A DNA stretch of 64,000 nt from assembly GCF_001748225.1 (NCBI RefSeq), contig NZ_BDFE01000015.1, positions 487,437 through 551,436 on the forward strand, written 5' to 3'. Every line of letters begins with the position of its first letter. Within the stretch, counting starts at the first letter, position 1. Origin of the DNA: Desulfoplanes formicivorans. Lineage in GTDB: Bacteria > Desulfobacterota > Desulfovibrionia > Desulfovibrionales > Desulfomicrobiaceae. Made by a program: the position numbers and the translations under genes. The notes under the pieces were generated by a model that worked only from the letters and a program-made list of their open reading frames with translations, made no database searches and had not been told where the DNA came from. Shown here one piece after another: positions 40,815 through 49,543 of the stretch.

Positions 40815-40978
40815 GAGACCTTCTCCTTGGGTGACAGTACCTGACGCAAGGGTAGCCTGGGGAGCGTCGAGGCCCGCTGCATGGACAATGATTGGCAACT
40901 CGCATGACAAAAAGGTTCTGTCCATGCGTGCGTTCTGAAATAAATGGTAATGATGTGATTCGTCGCCCTGAAAAAGGG

Positions 40979-42010
40979 CTAGAAACGCGACTGAAGCATC
41001 TGACTAAGTACTTGAGCTGTAAAGTCAACCATGGGGATGATTTTCGCGTAGTTCATGCGCACCGGACCGATGACGCTGATCATCCCGGCGGTCTGATCGG
41101 AAATGGTATACGGGGACGATACCAGGCAACAGTATTCGAGATCTTCCCAGGATTTTTCCTGGCCAATGACAATGCGCGAATCATCCTCATCGGAAATGGT
41201 GTCAACGAGTTCCAGAAGTCTGGAGCGTTCCTCAAGCAGTTTGAAGATATCGCGCATGGCCTCGATGTCACTGAATTCCGGCTGGGCAAGGAGGTTGCTC
41301 GCGCCTTCCACGAAGATTTCGCGTTGGGTGTCGGTGGCGCATGTCTTGTTGGCAAGGATCAGGGCACGTTGGTACAGGGCGTCGAACACCTGCTTGGCGG
41401 CACGCATCTGGGCGCGGATTTTCTCCCGCACCGTACCAAGAGGCTGCCCCTGGAAATGGCTGTTGAGATAATTGGCGTACTTGACCAGTTCGTCAGAGGT
41501 GATCTCCATGTCCACGTCAATGATCTTGTTCCGAACAATGCCGCCCTGGAGCACCAGAATGGACATGATTTTGCCCGGGGTAAGGAGCACAAAATCAATG
41601 TGTTTCCACTGCACGTGGCCCTGACTTGGTCCCAGAACAAGGCATGCCTGTCTGGAAATGGAGGAAAGCACCCGTGAGGTGTTGCGGAAAATATCTGAAG
41701 GATCCGAGCCAACGTGACCCAGGTTGTCCGAAATGGCATCCATTTCGTGCCCGGAAAGGGGGGGGATCTGGAGAATGGTGTCCAGGAAGTAGCGGAGTCC
41801 TTTTATGGTCGGGACACGGCCGGCAGAGGTGTGCGGTTGATCAAGGAATTCCTTGTCGGCCAGGTCGGCCATGGTGTTGCGGATGCTCGCAGGGCTGAGC
41901 TTACTGCGTGATTTTTTGGCCACAATCCGCGAACCCACTGGCTTTGCCGTGGCAATGTATTCGTCGACAACGATCGTCAGGACATCGATTTCTCGGGGAG
42001 AAAGTTCCAT
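40979..42010 (-). CDS. hrcA: Heat-inducible transcription repressor HrcA
   Basis: Represses class I heat-shock genes by binding CIRCE. The 343 residues have an N-terminal winged helix (SRSKLSPASIRNTMADLADKEF, ~34-55) and the GAF-like HrcA domain. A CIRCE element lies 12 bp upstream of its start, so the operon hrcA-grpE-dnaK is autoregulated. GroESL is outside the window. Confidence 0.96.
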   Translation of the reverse strand: MELSPREIDVLTIVVDEYIATAKPVGSRIVAKKSRSKLSPASIRNTMADLADKEFLDQPHTSAGRVPTIKGLRYFLDTILQIPPLSGHEMDAISDNLGHVGSDPSDIFRNTSRVLSSISRQACLVLGPSQGHVQWKHIDFVLLTPGKIMSILVLQGGIVRNKIIDVDMEITSDELVKYANYLNSHFQGQPLGTVREKIRAQMRAAKQVFDALYQRALILANKTCATDTQREIFVEGASNLLAQPEFSDIEAMRDIFKLLEERSRLLELVDTISDEDDSRIVIGQEKSWEDLEYCCLVSSPYTISDQTAGMISVIGPVRMNYAKIIPMVDFTAQVLSQMLQSRF

Positions 42011-42020
42011 GATTCACCTG

Positions 42021-42049
42021 TTTGGCACTCATTAAGATAGAGTGCCAAA
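42021..42049. promoter_or_regulatory. CIRCE operator upstream of hrcA
   Basis: A perfect inverted repeat TTTGGCACTC-N9-GAGTGCCAAA. It matches the CIRCE consensus TTAGCACTC-N9-GAGTGCTAA with one symmetric substitution per arm (A to G and T to C). It overlaps the expected transcription start of the promoter at 42052-42080. Confidence 0.95.
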
Positions 42050-42051
42050 TA

Positions 42052-42080
42052 TAAATACGCATTCATTATTTTGCTGTCAA
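42052..42080 (-). promoter_or_regulatory. Sigma-70 promoter of hrcA-grpE-dnaK
   Basis: On the minus strand a perfect TTGACA (42080-42075) and TATTTA (42057-42052) are 17 bp apart. The start point would fall inside the CIRCE element, so HrcA binding would block initiation. Confidence 0.72.
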
Positions 42081-42121
42081 GACAGTTGGGGAACCGTCAT
42101 GTTCTTTTGGTGGGCAAGGGA

Positions 42122-43039
42122 TCAATCTCTTGGATCAGTGAGGCAGGCATGGTCTTTTTCAAACAGATAGGCGCGCAACGCCTGAATCCAGGGGCGCGGT
42201 GTCAACCCTGTGGCGCGGACAAAATCCGAACAGTCCAGAACCGAGTAGGCTGGCCGGACGGCCTTTTGGGGAAAGTCGGCCGAGGAGATGGGCCTGGCAT
42301 GGCAGGGGACGCCCGTGCAGGCAATGGCTTCGGCTGCCAGCTCGCACCATGAGGCGTGTCCCGTGTTGGTGAGATGGAAGATGCCCTGTGCTCCTGCCTT
42401 GACCAGGGCAAGGGTGTTGCACGCCAGGTCCATGGTGTACGTGGGGCAGCCGACCTGGTCGTGGACAATGTCCAGGGAACGGCGGGTGGCGGCCAGGGTG
42501 AGAATCTTGTCCACGAAATTGGTCTTGTAGGGGCCAAAGAGCCATGCTGTCCGGATGATGAGGGTTTTGTCCCATCCAAGGGCCATGACGCCCTGTTCGC
42601 CTTCCAGCTTGGTGGTTCCGTACACGGACAGGGGATTGGGTTCGTCCTGGGGAAGGTAGGGGATGGATTTTTTACCGTCGAACACGAAATCGGTGCTGTA
42701 GTGGATGAAATACAGGTTACACGATTTGGCGATGCGGGCCAGGAGTATGGGTAAACTGGTGTTCAGCCTGGAGGCTGCCCTGGTTTCCTCTTCGGCCTGA
42801 TCCACCTGGGTGTAGCCGATGGTATTGAAAAGGTGGCTTGGTCGGTGCCGTTCAATATACGCTTCCAGGCTGGTCTGATCAAAAACGTCCAGATCATCCC
42901 GTCCGGGGCAAAGCAGGTCCCAGTGTTGTTCCTTGAGAACGTGGGCAAGGGCCTGCCCGAGCAGCCCGGTTTTTCCTCCGAGGACCAATGCCTTTCTGGC
43001 GGCTGAAGGTTTGTGTTGCAGGGGGTTGTCTGGTGTCAT
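42122..43039 (-). CDS. dTDP-4-dehydrorhamnose reductase-like protein (RmlD family)
   Basis: NAD(P)-dependent short-chain reductase of ~305 residues. ATG at 43039 puts the Rossmann motif VLGGKTGLLGQ close to the N-terminus. YGTTKLEGE holds the YxxxK catalytic pair, and DFVFDGKKSIPY and WLFGPYKTNFVDKIL are typical of RmlD. The family makes dTDP-rhamnose for surface polysaccharides; the other rml genes are not here, so the substrate is uncertain. It lies upstream of hrcA on the same strand, with the heat-shock promoter between them. The 230 bp before it (43040-43269) shows no gene. Confidence 0.85.
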   Translation of the reverse strand: MTPDNPLQHKPSAARKALVLGGKTGLLGQALAHVLKEQHWDLLCPGRDDLDVFDQTSLEAYIERHRPSHLFNTIGYTQVDQAEEETRAASRLNTSLPILLARIAKSCNLYFIHYSTDFVFDGKKSIPYLPQDEPNPLSVYGTTKLEGEQGVMALGWDKTLIIRTAWLFGPYKTNFVDKILTLAATRRSLDIVHDQVGCPTYTMDLACNTLALVKAGAQGIFHLTNTGHASWCELAAEAIACTGVPCHARPISSADFPQKAVRPAYSVLDCSDFVRATGLTPRPWIQALRAYLFEKDHACLTDPRD

Positions 43040-43269
43040 GGCGAGAGTATCCGTCCTGGCGATACGTATTCTGCAAGCCCGAAAGCATATGCATGACGGG
43101 TCAACACGTCCGTTGTTCCTGGTCCTTGTTGCCCAACCGACCATCATCGCCCTTTGGTCGGTCACTGCATCCTGGCCCTGTGCTTTTGGTTCCCGGCGAG
43201 ATGGTTGTGTGCGTCGGCGTCACGCCCCGGGGAGAAACTATGGGCTCGGGTGGTATCCCGGCCGTCCGA

Positions 43270-43641
43270 TTAAGCTGTGCGTTGCACGAATTTGACTCTG
43301 AGTTCGAACAGAAGATCCCGGATCAGCCGTTCTTCCTCGCAAGTCAGGTTGCCCTTGGTTTTCTCCTGGATCATTCCCAGGATGTCGATGGTCTGTTTGG
43401 CCAGGGGGATGTTCACGGCAGCTTTGCCTGTCTGGAGGTCGGGAATCTCGCCCAGATGTACCAGAACCGTGGAGCTCAGGGACATGACAAAGGTGGAAAA
43501 GTCGAGTTTGGGCATCTGCCCGGTATCTGTTGCCTTGGCTGTTTCGTGGTATTCCTGGGCGGCTTTTTGTTCGGCCTCTCGTCGCTGGTGGGTTGCATCC
43601 GGGGATTCATGTTCCCCGCATGGGGCGTTGTGTTCGGACAT
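43270..43641 (-). CDS. DUF1844 protein
   Basis: A 123-residue protein with a polar, Cys/His/Glu-rich N-terminus (SEHNAPCGEHESPDATHQRR) and a helical DUF1844 domain (LDFSTFVMSLSSTVLVHLGE, then LAKQTIDILGMIQEKTKGN). The family is widespread in deltaproteobacteria and has no known role. ATG at 43641 follows AAGGAG; the longer upstream frame lacks a ribosome site. Confidence 0.85.
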   Translation of the reverse strand: MSEHNAPCGEHESPDATHQRREAEQKAAQEYHETAKATDTGQMPKLDFSTFVMSLSSTVLVHLGEIPDLQTGKAAVNIPLAKQTIDILGMIQEKTKGNLTCEEERLIRDLLFELRVKFVQRTA

Positions 43642-43740
43642 GAGCACTCCTTGGGCTGAATCGTTTCCGCAAGGGGCAGACTCATGGGGTCGGCTCCCTG
43701 CTCTCGTGTGTACAATCAACGGATTATTGCAAGCTGGTGC

Positions 43741-44904
43741 CTACGCGGAAACATGCTGTTCAAGCCCCTGTTCGTAGGCTTTCATGGCCAGTTCCAGATA
43801 ATTCTGACAGCCGGAATAGCCCCCGCAAGCCACATAGGACTGACGCAGGGCGTAGAGACCGGCCAGAAGATCGCTCCAGTCCACATGGCCCATGTGACCC
43901 AGCCGGATCATTTTTCCCTTCATGGCACCCTGGCCGCCTGCGGCCACGACTCCGTAATCCCGGGCCATGGTTGCGAGAACATCTGATGCGTCAACGCCCG
44001 GAGGCATGAGCAGGGAGGTCAGCCCCCAGGTGAATCGTTCCAGGGCCAGAAGTTCAAGACCCATGGCCGAGATACCGGCCCTGGCCATCATGGTCAGGGC
44101 CCATTGCTTGCGAAAGAGCTGTTGCAGTTTGTCCCCCTTGAAGTGTTCCAGGCTTTTGGCCAGACCGACCAGAAGACTGATCCCCGGGGTAAACAGTGTC
44201 TGCTGCTGTTCGAGTTGCAGCCGTTCCTTGGGCAGGTTGAAATAGAACTGTTTCGATTTGACAGTGTGCACCCGTTCCCAGGCCCGTTGGGAAAGGGCTA
44301 TGAACGCGAGACCCGGAGGGAGCATGAGTCCCTTCTGTGATCCGGTCAGCAGGCAATCAATGCCCCATTCGTCCATGGGACAGGGGGAAACACCCACTGC
44401 GGAGATTCCGTCCACCACCAGCTGGACGTCGCGTTTGCGGGTCATCTCTCCGATTTCTTGAATGGGATGGAGAACACCTGTGGAGGTTTCCGATGCCTGG
44501 ATGAGGATGCCCTTGATGGCTGGCCAGCGATCAAGGCTGTTTAAGACGTCGATGACCTTGACGGGTTTTCCCCAGGGAACCGGAAGGATGACCATTTCCA
44601 GCCCATGGGATTCGGCAATGGCGGACCAGCGCTCCCCGAATTTGCCCCCTTCGATGACCAGGACCGTTTCTCCCGGTTGAAAAAGATTGGTCACTGCCGC
44701 CGTCATGGCCCCGGTGCCGGAACAGGTCAGGGGAAGAACAGGTTGCGACGTGCCGAAAAGGTGCTGCAGCCCCTGCTGGATTTCGCCCATGATCTTTTTG
44801 AACGCGGGTTTGCGGTGATGGATCATGTCCTGGGCCATGGCCAGGCGGACGTCTTCGGGCAAGGGGGTTGGACCGGGGGTGAGCAGGCGCTGTTTATTGA
44901 GCAT
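43741..44904 (-). CDS. Class V aminotransferase (alanine-glyoxylate / serine-pyruvate type)
   Basis: PLP aminotransferase of 387 residues. The N-terminal LLTPGPTPLPEDVRLAM is characteristic of alanine-glyoxylate and serine-glyoxylate aminotransferases, and the PLP lysine lies in LLTGSQKGLMLPPG. The active-site loop around TCSGTGAMTAAVTN is conserved. ATG at 44904 is chosen because the match begins there; the upstream extension is rejected. Substrate not determinable from sequence. 44905-45141 holds no recognisable gene. Confidence 0.88.
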   Translation of the reverse strand: MLNKQRLLTPGPTPLPEDVRLAMAQDMIHHRKPAFKKIMGEIQQGLQHLFGTSQPVLPLTCSGTGAMTAAVTNLFQPGETVLVIEGGKFGERWSAIAESHGLEMVILPVPWGKPVKVIDVLNSLDRWPAIKGILIQASETSTGVLHPIQEIGEMTRKRDVQLVVDGISAVGVSPCPMDEWGIDCLLTGSQKGLMLPPGLAFIALSQRAWERVHTVKSKQFYFNLPKERLQLEQQQTLFTPGISLLVGLAKSLEHFKGDKLQQLFRKQWALTMMARAGISAMGLELLALERFTWGLTSLLMPPGVDASDVLATMARDYGVVAAGGQGAMKGKMIRLGHMGHVDWSDLLAGLYALRQSYVACGGYSGCQNYLELAMKAYEQGLEQHVSA

Positions 44905-45141
44905 GATCAATGATTCTCCATGAATCGGATGGGTTCGAAGGGGAGGATGGGTTAGAAGCAGATACACTCCAAAGGCCATTTACTCCAAAGGTTGGCGGGA
45001 TGCAACGCAGGGATGGACCTGATTTTGGCCTAGCAGAGGTGTCTGCCTGACGTGTGCTCCTTGGGATGCGGGCTGGCATGGTCTACCCAGAACCGGAAGA
45101 CAACAGGCTTGACGGGAGGATGTCTCCAGGCTCGGTAGCAT

Positions 45142-46983
45142 TTAGATGATGCCATGCAAGGGACCACCCGGCGCGCCAAGGGCATCGACCTTTTTTTCGA
45201 TGGCCGGATCAGGATCAAGAAGCGGGGCGTGAAAGGATTTGATGCGCGCATCAATGATCACCGGGCCCGTGCACCCCCAGTGTTTGCAACGGATAAAACT
45301 GCCCACGCCGTAGATGTCGGTGGCCGGATCCGAACGGGTAAAGGTGACCCAGAGAAAGTTATCCCAGGTTCGGGTGGTAAAGTCCGGGTCATCCACAATG
45401 ACCAGCAAGGGGAAGCCGAAATCGTCCCCCTGGCTTTGCAGGGTGTTGCACAAAACGTCCACAAGCGGGTCGGCTGTGTCTCTGGGAAGCTGGTGTCTGG
45501 GGCCCTGAATGACCAGCATTCCCGGTTCAAACACCCTGGGATTGGTAAATGCCCCGGGGAGATGAAACCGGGTGGGCAGCTGGGTTGCAAGGCGGTTGAC
45601 GGGCGGTCCTGCAACCGTCCACATGACCTTGGAGCCTTCGTTTAAGCCCGTTCCCGAATAGTCCAGGGTGTCCATGGTCGTTTTGGTGACAAAATGGAGG
45701 TCCCTGGTGGGGTCAAGACGTTCCAGAACATGGCGGAAGAAGGCAGGCACGTGGTGACATGACAGGGACAGATCATCTTCGCGGGCGGCAATGAACAGGT
45801 ACTTGGCCAGGGAGGTCTGGGTCGATCCCAAAAGGGCCAGTCCGTTTGTGACCAGTTCCCGGGGTTTGCGCACCGGGGCATAGGGAACGTACCGCTCACT
45901 TCCCAGGGCGAGGAGCAAGGGGTGTACACCGGCCGCATCCACGGCATGGACCTGGTGAATGCCCGAAAACACGGTGGGCACGAGATCCCTGGTGAGTTCG
46001 TGAATAAAGGTCCCGAAGATGGTGTCTTCCTGGGGGGGGCGGCCCACCGTGGTAAAGGGCCAGATGGCATGGGGCCGGTGCAGCACCGATGTCACCTTAA
46101 GTACGGGAAAGGGATGGGTCAGGCTGTAATAGCCCAGGTGGTCACCAAAGGGTCCTTCGGGTTTTTGGGCATGGGGATCCACAATGCCCGAGATGCAGAA
46201 ATCGGCTTGAGCAGGCATGGGCAGATGTCCGGATCGTGTCACCATGGGAATACGGTGCCCTGCCAGCATACCGGCGAAAAAGAGCTCGGGAAGGTTTTCC
46301 GGAAGGGGCATGATGGCCGCCAGGGTCATGGCCGGCGGGCCCCCCACAAAGATGTTGACGCGAAGTGCCTGGCTTTTTTCAATGGCCTCGGCATGATGGA
46401 CGCCAATGCCTCTGCATATCTGATAATGCAGACCGACTTCCTTGTTGGGGACAAATTCGTTTCCCGCCAGCTGGACCCGGTACATGCCCATGTTGGAAAA
46501 GCGCATTCCCGGTCGTTGGGGAGAATGGGTATACACCTGGGGCAGGGTCACGTACGGACCTCCGTCCATGGGCCAGGAGACCAGTTGGGGAAGGTCGGAA
46601 AGGGTGGTTTCGTGCTCCAGAATCGGTCCGGTAAAGACTTTCCTGGGAAGGGCGTGATAGGCGGCAAGGGCCAGGGAAGGCACCTGCCAGGGGCGTTTGA
46701 GGAGCACCGAAGGATCGGCTTTGGCCGCAAGTACGCGTCTGACCCGGGGCAGGGTCTTGCGGAAAATGAACCGGATGCGGTCCACGGTCCCGAAGATGTT
46801 GCCGGCCATGGGAAAGGAACATCCCTTGACCCGGGTAAACAGCAGGGCCGGACCGCCGGCCTGGAAGACGCGCCGCTGGATGGCCCCCATTTCCAGATGG
46901 GGATCTATCTCCTGATCAATGCGCACCAGCTGGCCGTGACGCTCCAGGTCATCCAGACATTGGGAAAGATGGGTATAGGTCAT
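45142..46983 (-). CDS. UbiD-family decarboxylase (probable menaquinone route)
   Basis: A 613-residue prenylated-FMN-dependent decarboxylase. UbiD motifs include MRFSNMGMYRVQLAG, the substrate loop KPEGPFGDHLGYYS with the catalytic acid, and CKHWGCTGPVIIDARIKSF. It removes the carboxylate from a prenylated aromatic acid. With MqnE at 49544 and the UbiA homologue at 26207, the futalosine menaquinone pathway is the likely setting (MqnL-like); this is inference. A UbiX flavin prenyltransferase would be needed and is not in the window. Confidence 0.88.
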   Translation of the reverse strand: MTYTHLSQCLDDLERHGQLVRIDQEIDPHLEMGAIQRRVFQAGGPALLFTRVKGCSFPMAGNIFGTVDRIRFIFRKTLPRVRRVLAAKADPSVLLKRPWQVPSLALAAYHALPRKVFTGPILEHETTLSDLPQLVSWPMDGGPYVTLPQVYTHSPQRPGMRFSNMGMYRVQLAGNEFVPNKEVGLHYQICRGIGVHHAEAIEKSQALRVNIFVGGPPAMTLAAIMPLPENLPELFFAGMLAGHRIPMVTRSGHLPMPAQADFCISGIVDPHAQKPEGPFGDHLGYYSLTHPFPVLKVTSVLHRPHAIWPFTTVGRPPQEDTIFGTFIHELTRDLVPTVFSGIHQVHAVDAAGVHPLLLALGSERYVPYAPVRKPRELVTNGLALLGSTQTSLAKYLFIAAREDDLSLSCHHVPAFFRHVLERLDPTRDLHFVTKTTMDTLDYSGTGLNEGSKVMWTVAGPPVNRLATQLPTRFHLPGAFTNPRVFEPGMLVIQGPRHQLPRDTADPLVDVLCNTLQSQGDDFGFPLLVIVDDPDFTTRTWDNFLWVTFTRSDPATDIYGVGSFIRCKHWGCTGPVIIDARIKSFHAPLLDPDPAIEKKVDALGAPGGPLHGII

Positions 46984-47006
46984 GACAGGACCCTGATTGC
47001 TGAGAT

Positions 47007-47405
47007 TTATGGTCCGTAATAGGTGATGGTGGGGGGATGGTTGTTCATCCAGTCTTTAAGGGCCCGCATGAGCCAGTCCTTGAATATCTTCCGGGTTGGA
47101 GGAAAGAGCAGCAAAAGGCCCAAGGTGTCGGTGATGAACCCGGGGGTCAGCAGAACCAGCCCCGCCACCAGAATGATGGCCGCATCCACAAGATCATTGG
47201 TGGGCATGATGCCCCGATTCATGCTTTCCCGGATGCGCAGCATGGTCTGCATGCCCTCGGTTCGGGCCAGCCAGGCCCCGGCAAAAGCCGATATGATGAC
47301 CAGCATCACGGTGTTCAGTGCACCGATAAGCGATCCCACGTGGATGAGAACGTAGATCTCAAGGACCGGGAGCACGGCAAAGGCGATAAAGAGTTTGGTG
47401 AACAT
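47007..47405 (-). CDS. fxsA: FxsA-family membrane protein
   Basis: A 132-residue inner-membrane protein with helices at the N-terminus (LFIAFAVLPVLEIYVLIHVGSLIG) and ~75-95 (AAIILVAGLVLLTPGFITDTLGLLLL, including the conserved TPGF(I)TD motif). E. coli FxsA relieves exclusion of phage T7 by F; its normal role is unknown. ATG at 47405 is the conserved start. It lies 23 bp upstream of the ubiD gene on the same strand. Confidence 0.9.
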   Translation of the reverse strand: MFTKLFIAFAVLPVLEIYVLIHVGSLIGALNTVMLVIISAFAGAWLARTEGMQTMLRIRESMNRGIMPTNDLVDAAIILVAGLVLLTPGFITDTLGLLLLFPPTRKIFKDWLMRALKDWMNNHPPTITYYGP

Positions 47406-47491
47406 GTTGGTGTACCTTGGGGTCAATGGCGCGAAAAGCATGGCACAAGAGCCTGGTTCATCCCCGGGAGCGCGGACAACTGATTCGCAGG

Positions 47492-47755
47492 TCAGAGCAT
47501 GACAATCCCCTGGATGGTTGCCGCCCGCTTGTAGACGTCAATGACCTGGGCGGATGATTCCATGCCGGTTTCCACGGTTATGGACATGTACTTGCCCGTG
47601 CGTGAGGCGGTCTTGCCTATGAATGCTTCAGGCCCGAACAGGCAGACCACCTCTTCCTGTCTGGCCTTGGGGACAATGAACTTGAAGGTATAGCAGCAGG
47701 GCCACTCATGGGCCTGGTCCAGACGTTGGGCAAGTGTTGTGTAATCAGTGGTCAT
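47492..47755 (-). CDS. DUF493 (YbeD-like) protein
   Basis: An 87-residue protein with a small alpha/beta ACT-like fold: CCYTFKFIVPKARQEEVVCLF and TGKYMSITVETGMESSAQVIDVYK. DUF493/YbeD proteins are thought to be regulatory but unproven. It precedes fxsA by 86 bp and follows serB; the 188-bp gap 47756-47943 shows no gene or clear terminator. Confidence 0.88.
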   Translation of the reverse strand: MTTDYTTLAQRLDQAHEWPCCYTFKFIVPKARQEEVVCLFGPEAFIGKTASRTGKYMSITVETGMESSAQVIDVYKRAATIQGIVML

Positions 47756-47943
47756 GGTTCAAAGATGTCTTAAAAAATGCATGGTGCAAGCTGACGGACG
47801 CCGGGCCGGATGTGCTCTCCTGGCCTGGATGGCAGGGTTGTTTTTCGTGGGCCAACCGCCAACCTTTGGCCAGAGGTGAGGTCGCACGCAAGGGCAATGA
47901 CGAGGCGTCCGGTCTTGGCTTCTGCCAAAAGGTGGGTTTCTGA

Positions 47944-49179
47944 TCAACCCTTTGGGGTGTGCAGGGTAAGAACGGTTTCCCTGTCCCTGATGCCCATGAA
48001 GTACAACACCGCGTCCAGCCCGAGGTTGGAGATGGCCTGCCCTGCTCCCTTGCGGACCACGGGCTTGGCATGAAAGGCAATACCCAGACCGGCCAGATCG
48101 AGCATGGGCAGATCATTGGCCCCGTCTCCCACGGCAATGACCTGGTTGAGATCAAGGCGTTCCTTGTGGGCGATTTCCCGAAGCAAACGGGCTTTGCCGG
48201 GACCATCCACGATGTCTCCGCAAATGTTTCCTGTCAACCGGCCTTCCCTGATTTCCAGATCGTTGGCAAAGACGTAATCCACACCAAGCCTTTTTTGAAG
48301 ATGTTTGCCAAAATAGGTGAATCCTCCCGAGAGGATGGCCACCTTGTAGCCCAGTTGTTTCAGGGTGGAGATGAGCCGGTCCGCCCCTTCGGTCAGGGGA
48401 AGCCGGGTTGCGATGTCTTCCAGCACGGTTGCGTCCAGCCCCTTGAGCAGGGCAACGCGCCGGGTCAGACTTTCCTTGAAATCGATTTCTCCCCGCATGG
48501 CCGATTCAGTGATGGCCACAACCTGATCCCCAACGCCCGCAGCTTTGGCCAGTTCGTCAATGACCTCCACCTGGATGAGGGTGGAATCCATGTCAAAGGC
48601 GATGAGCCTCCGGTTTCTGCGGAATATGTTGTCTTCCTGCAGGGCGATGTCCACGCCCATGGTTCGGGAAATGTCCAAAAAGTGGGCATGCATGGCTGAG
48701 AGATCCCTGGGGGTGCCGCGCAGGGAGAGTTCAATGCAGGCCCTGGGATGATCATCGGGATCGGCAAACGAGGTCCTCCCGGTGAGACGGGTCATGCCGT
48801 CGATGTTCAGAGCGTTGTCATAAACGATGGTGGCCACTGCTGCCAGGGCCTCGGCCGTGATGACCCTGCCCAGCAGGGTCAGAATGTAGCGTTTTTTTCC
48901 TTGGGCCTGCACCCATGTTTCGTACTGTTCCGGGCCAATGGGGGTAAAGGTCAGGCTGACTCCCAGGTTGTGGGCAGCGTAGAGAAGGTCCTTGAGGATG
49001 GGTGAGGATTCCGATTCTTTTGGCACCTCAATCATCAATCCCAGGGAGAGGGATTTGTGGATCACGGATTGGCTGATGTCCAGGATGTTCACCTTGTACC
49101 GGGCAAGTACCGTGGACAATGCCTGAGTCAGACCCGGCTGATCTTGGCCGGTGATGCTGATGAGGATGATTTCGCGCAT
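47944..49179 (-). CDS. serB: Phosphoserine phosphatase with N-terminal ACT domains
   Basis: Last step of serine synthesis. The 411 residues begin with two ACT-like domains (~1-180; ISITGQDQPGLTQALSTVL, then a second from ~85), followed by the HAD phosphatase with FDMDSTLIQVEVIDELAK (motif I), LSGGFT (motif II) and VGDGANDLPMLDLAG (motifs III-IV). The ACT domains suggest amino-acid feedback. ATG at 49179 follows AGGACG; the longer frame upstream is rejected. Confidence 0.94.
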   Translation of the reverse strand: MREIILISITGQDQPGLTQALSTVLARYKVNILDISQSVIHKSLSLGLMIEVPKESESSPILKDLLYAAHNLGVSLTFTPIGPEQYETWVQAQGKKRYILTLLGRVITAEALAAVATIVYDNALNIDGMTRLTGRTSFADPDDHPRACIELSLRGTPRDLSAMHAHFLDISRTMGVDIALQEDNIFRRNRRLIAFDMDSTLIQVEVIDELAKAAGVGDQVVAITESAMRGEIDFKESLTRRVALLKGLDATVLEDIATRLPLTEGADRLISTLKQLGYKVAILSGGFTYFGKHLQKRLGVDYVFANDLEIREGRLTGNICGDIVDGPGKARLLREIAHKERLDLNQVIAVGDGANDLPMLDLAGLGIAFHAKPVVRKGAGQAISNLGLDAVLYFMGIRDRETVLTLHTPKG

Positions 49180-49210
49180 GGGATACGTCCTGTTTGGCAC
49201 GGCGTGTACG

Positions 49211-49240
49211 AAAAAAGGCGCAGATTGCTGCGCCTTTTTT
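49211..49240. terminator. Bidirectional terminator upstream of serB
   Basis: A perfect 13-bp stem (six A plus GGCGCAG at 49211-49223 with CTGCGCC plus six T at 49228-49240) with an ATTG loop. It stops transcription coming from mqnE and the small membrane gene before serB, so serB needs its own promoter within the ~30 bp to its start. Confidence 0.92.
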
Positions 49241-49290
49241 CGTGGTCGATGATTCCATTGGTTTCTGTCGCCTCGGCAACAGGAAATTTT

Positions 49291-49443
49291 TTAATGATGT
49301 TCGGCTTCCTTCATCCCTTCGCGAATGCGGTAGATGGCCGCAATGATGATGGCGGCAAGATAGGTCAGAATGCCCAACACCCCGACGGTTCCGGCAATCG
49401 AGCTGTGCAGCATTCCGTTGATCAATGTGGAAAGCATTTCCAT
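49291..49443 (-). CDS. 50-residue single-pass membrane protein, unknown
   Basis: Short gene found by translating the gap between mqnE and serB. It has an exact AGGAGG eight bases before the ATG and encodes 50 residues beginning MEMLSTLINGMLHSS. One strong membrane helix spans ~16-40 (AGTVGVLGILTYLAAIIIAA), and the C-terminus is charged (YRIREGMKEAEHH). The stop is followed by a terminator. I recognise no family. The arrangement (good ribosome site, helix, positive-charge boundary, own terminator) argues for a real protein; localisation to the inner membrane is inference. Confidence 0.75.
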   Translation of the reverse strand: MEMLSTLINGMLHSSIAGTVGVLGILTYLAAIIIAAIYRIREGMKEAEHH

Positions 49444-49543
49444 GGCCAGGTCCTCCTCGAACAGGTTCGCTTGTTATCACCAGATACAAATCACTTGCTT
49501 CAAACCCCGAGAAGGGAAAAAAGTCAAGGGAAACAGCGACAAT

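Noticed and set aside
40974-41060. A second CIRCE-like element near grpE or dnaK.
   Set aside because: No TTAGCACTC/GAGTGCTAA-type pair was seen outside 42021-42049.
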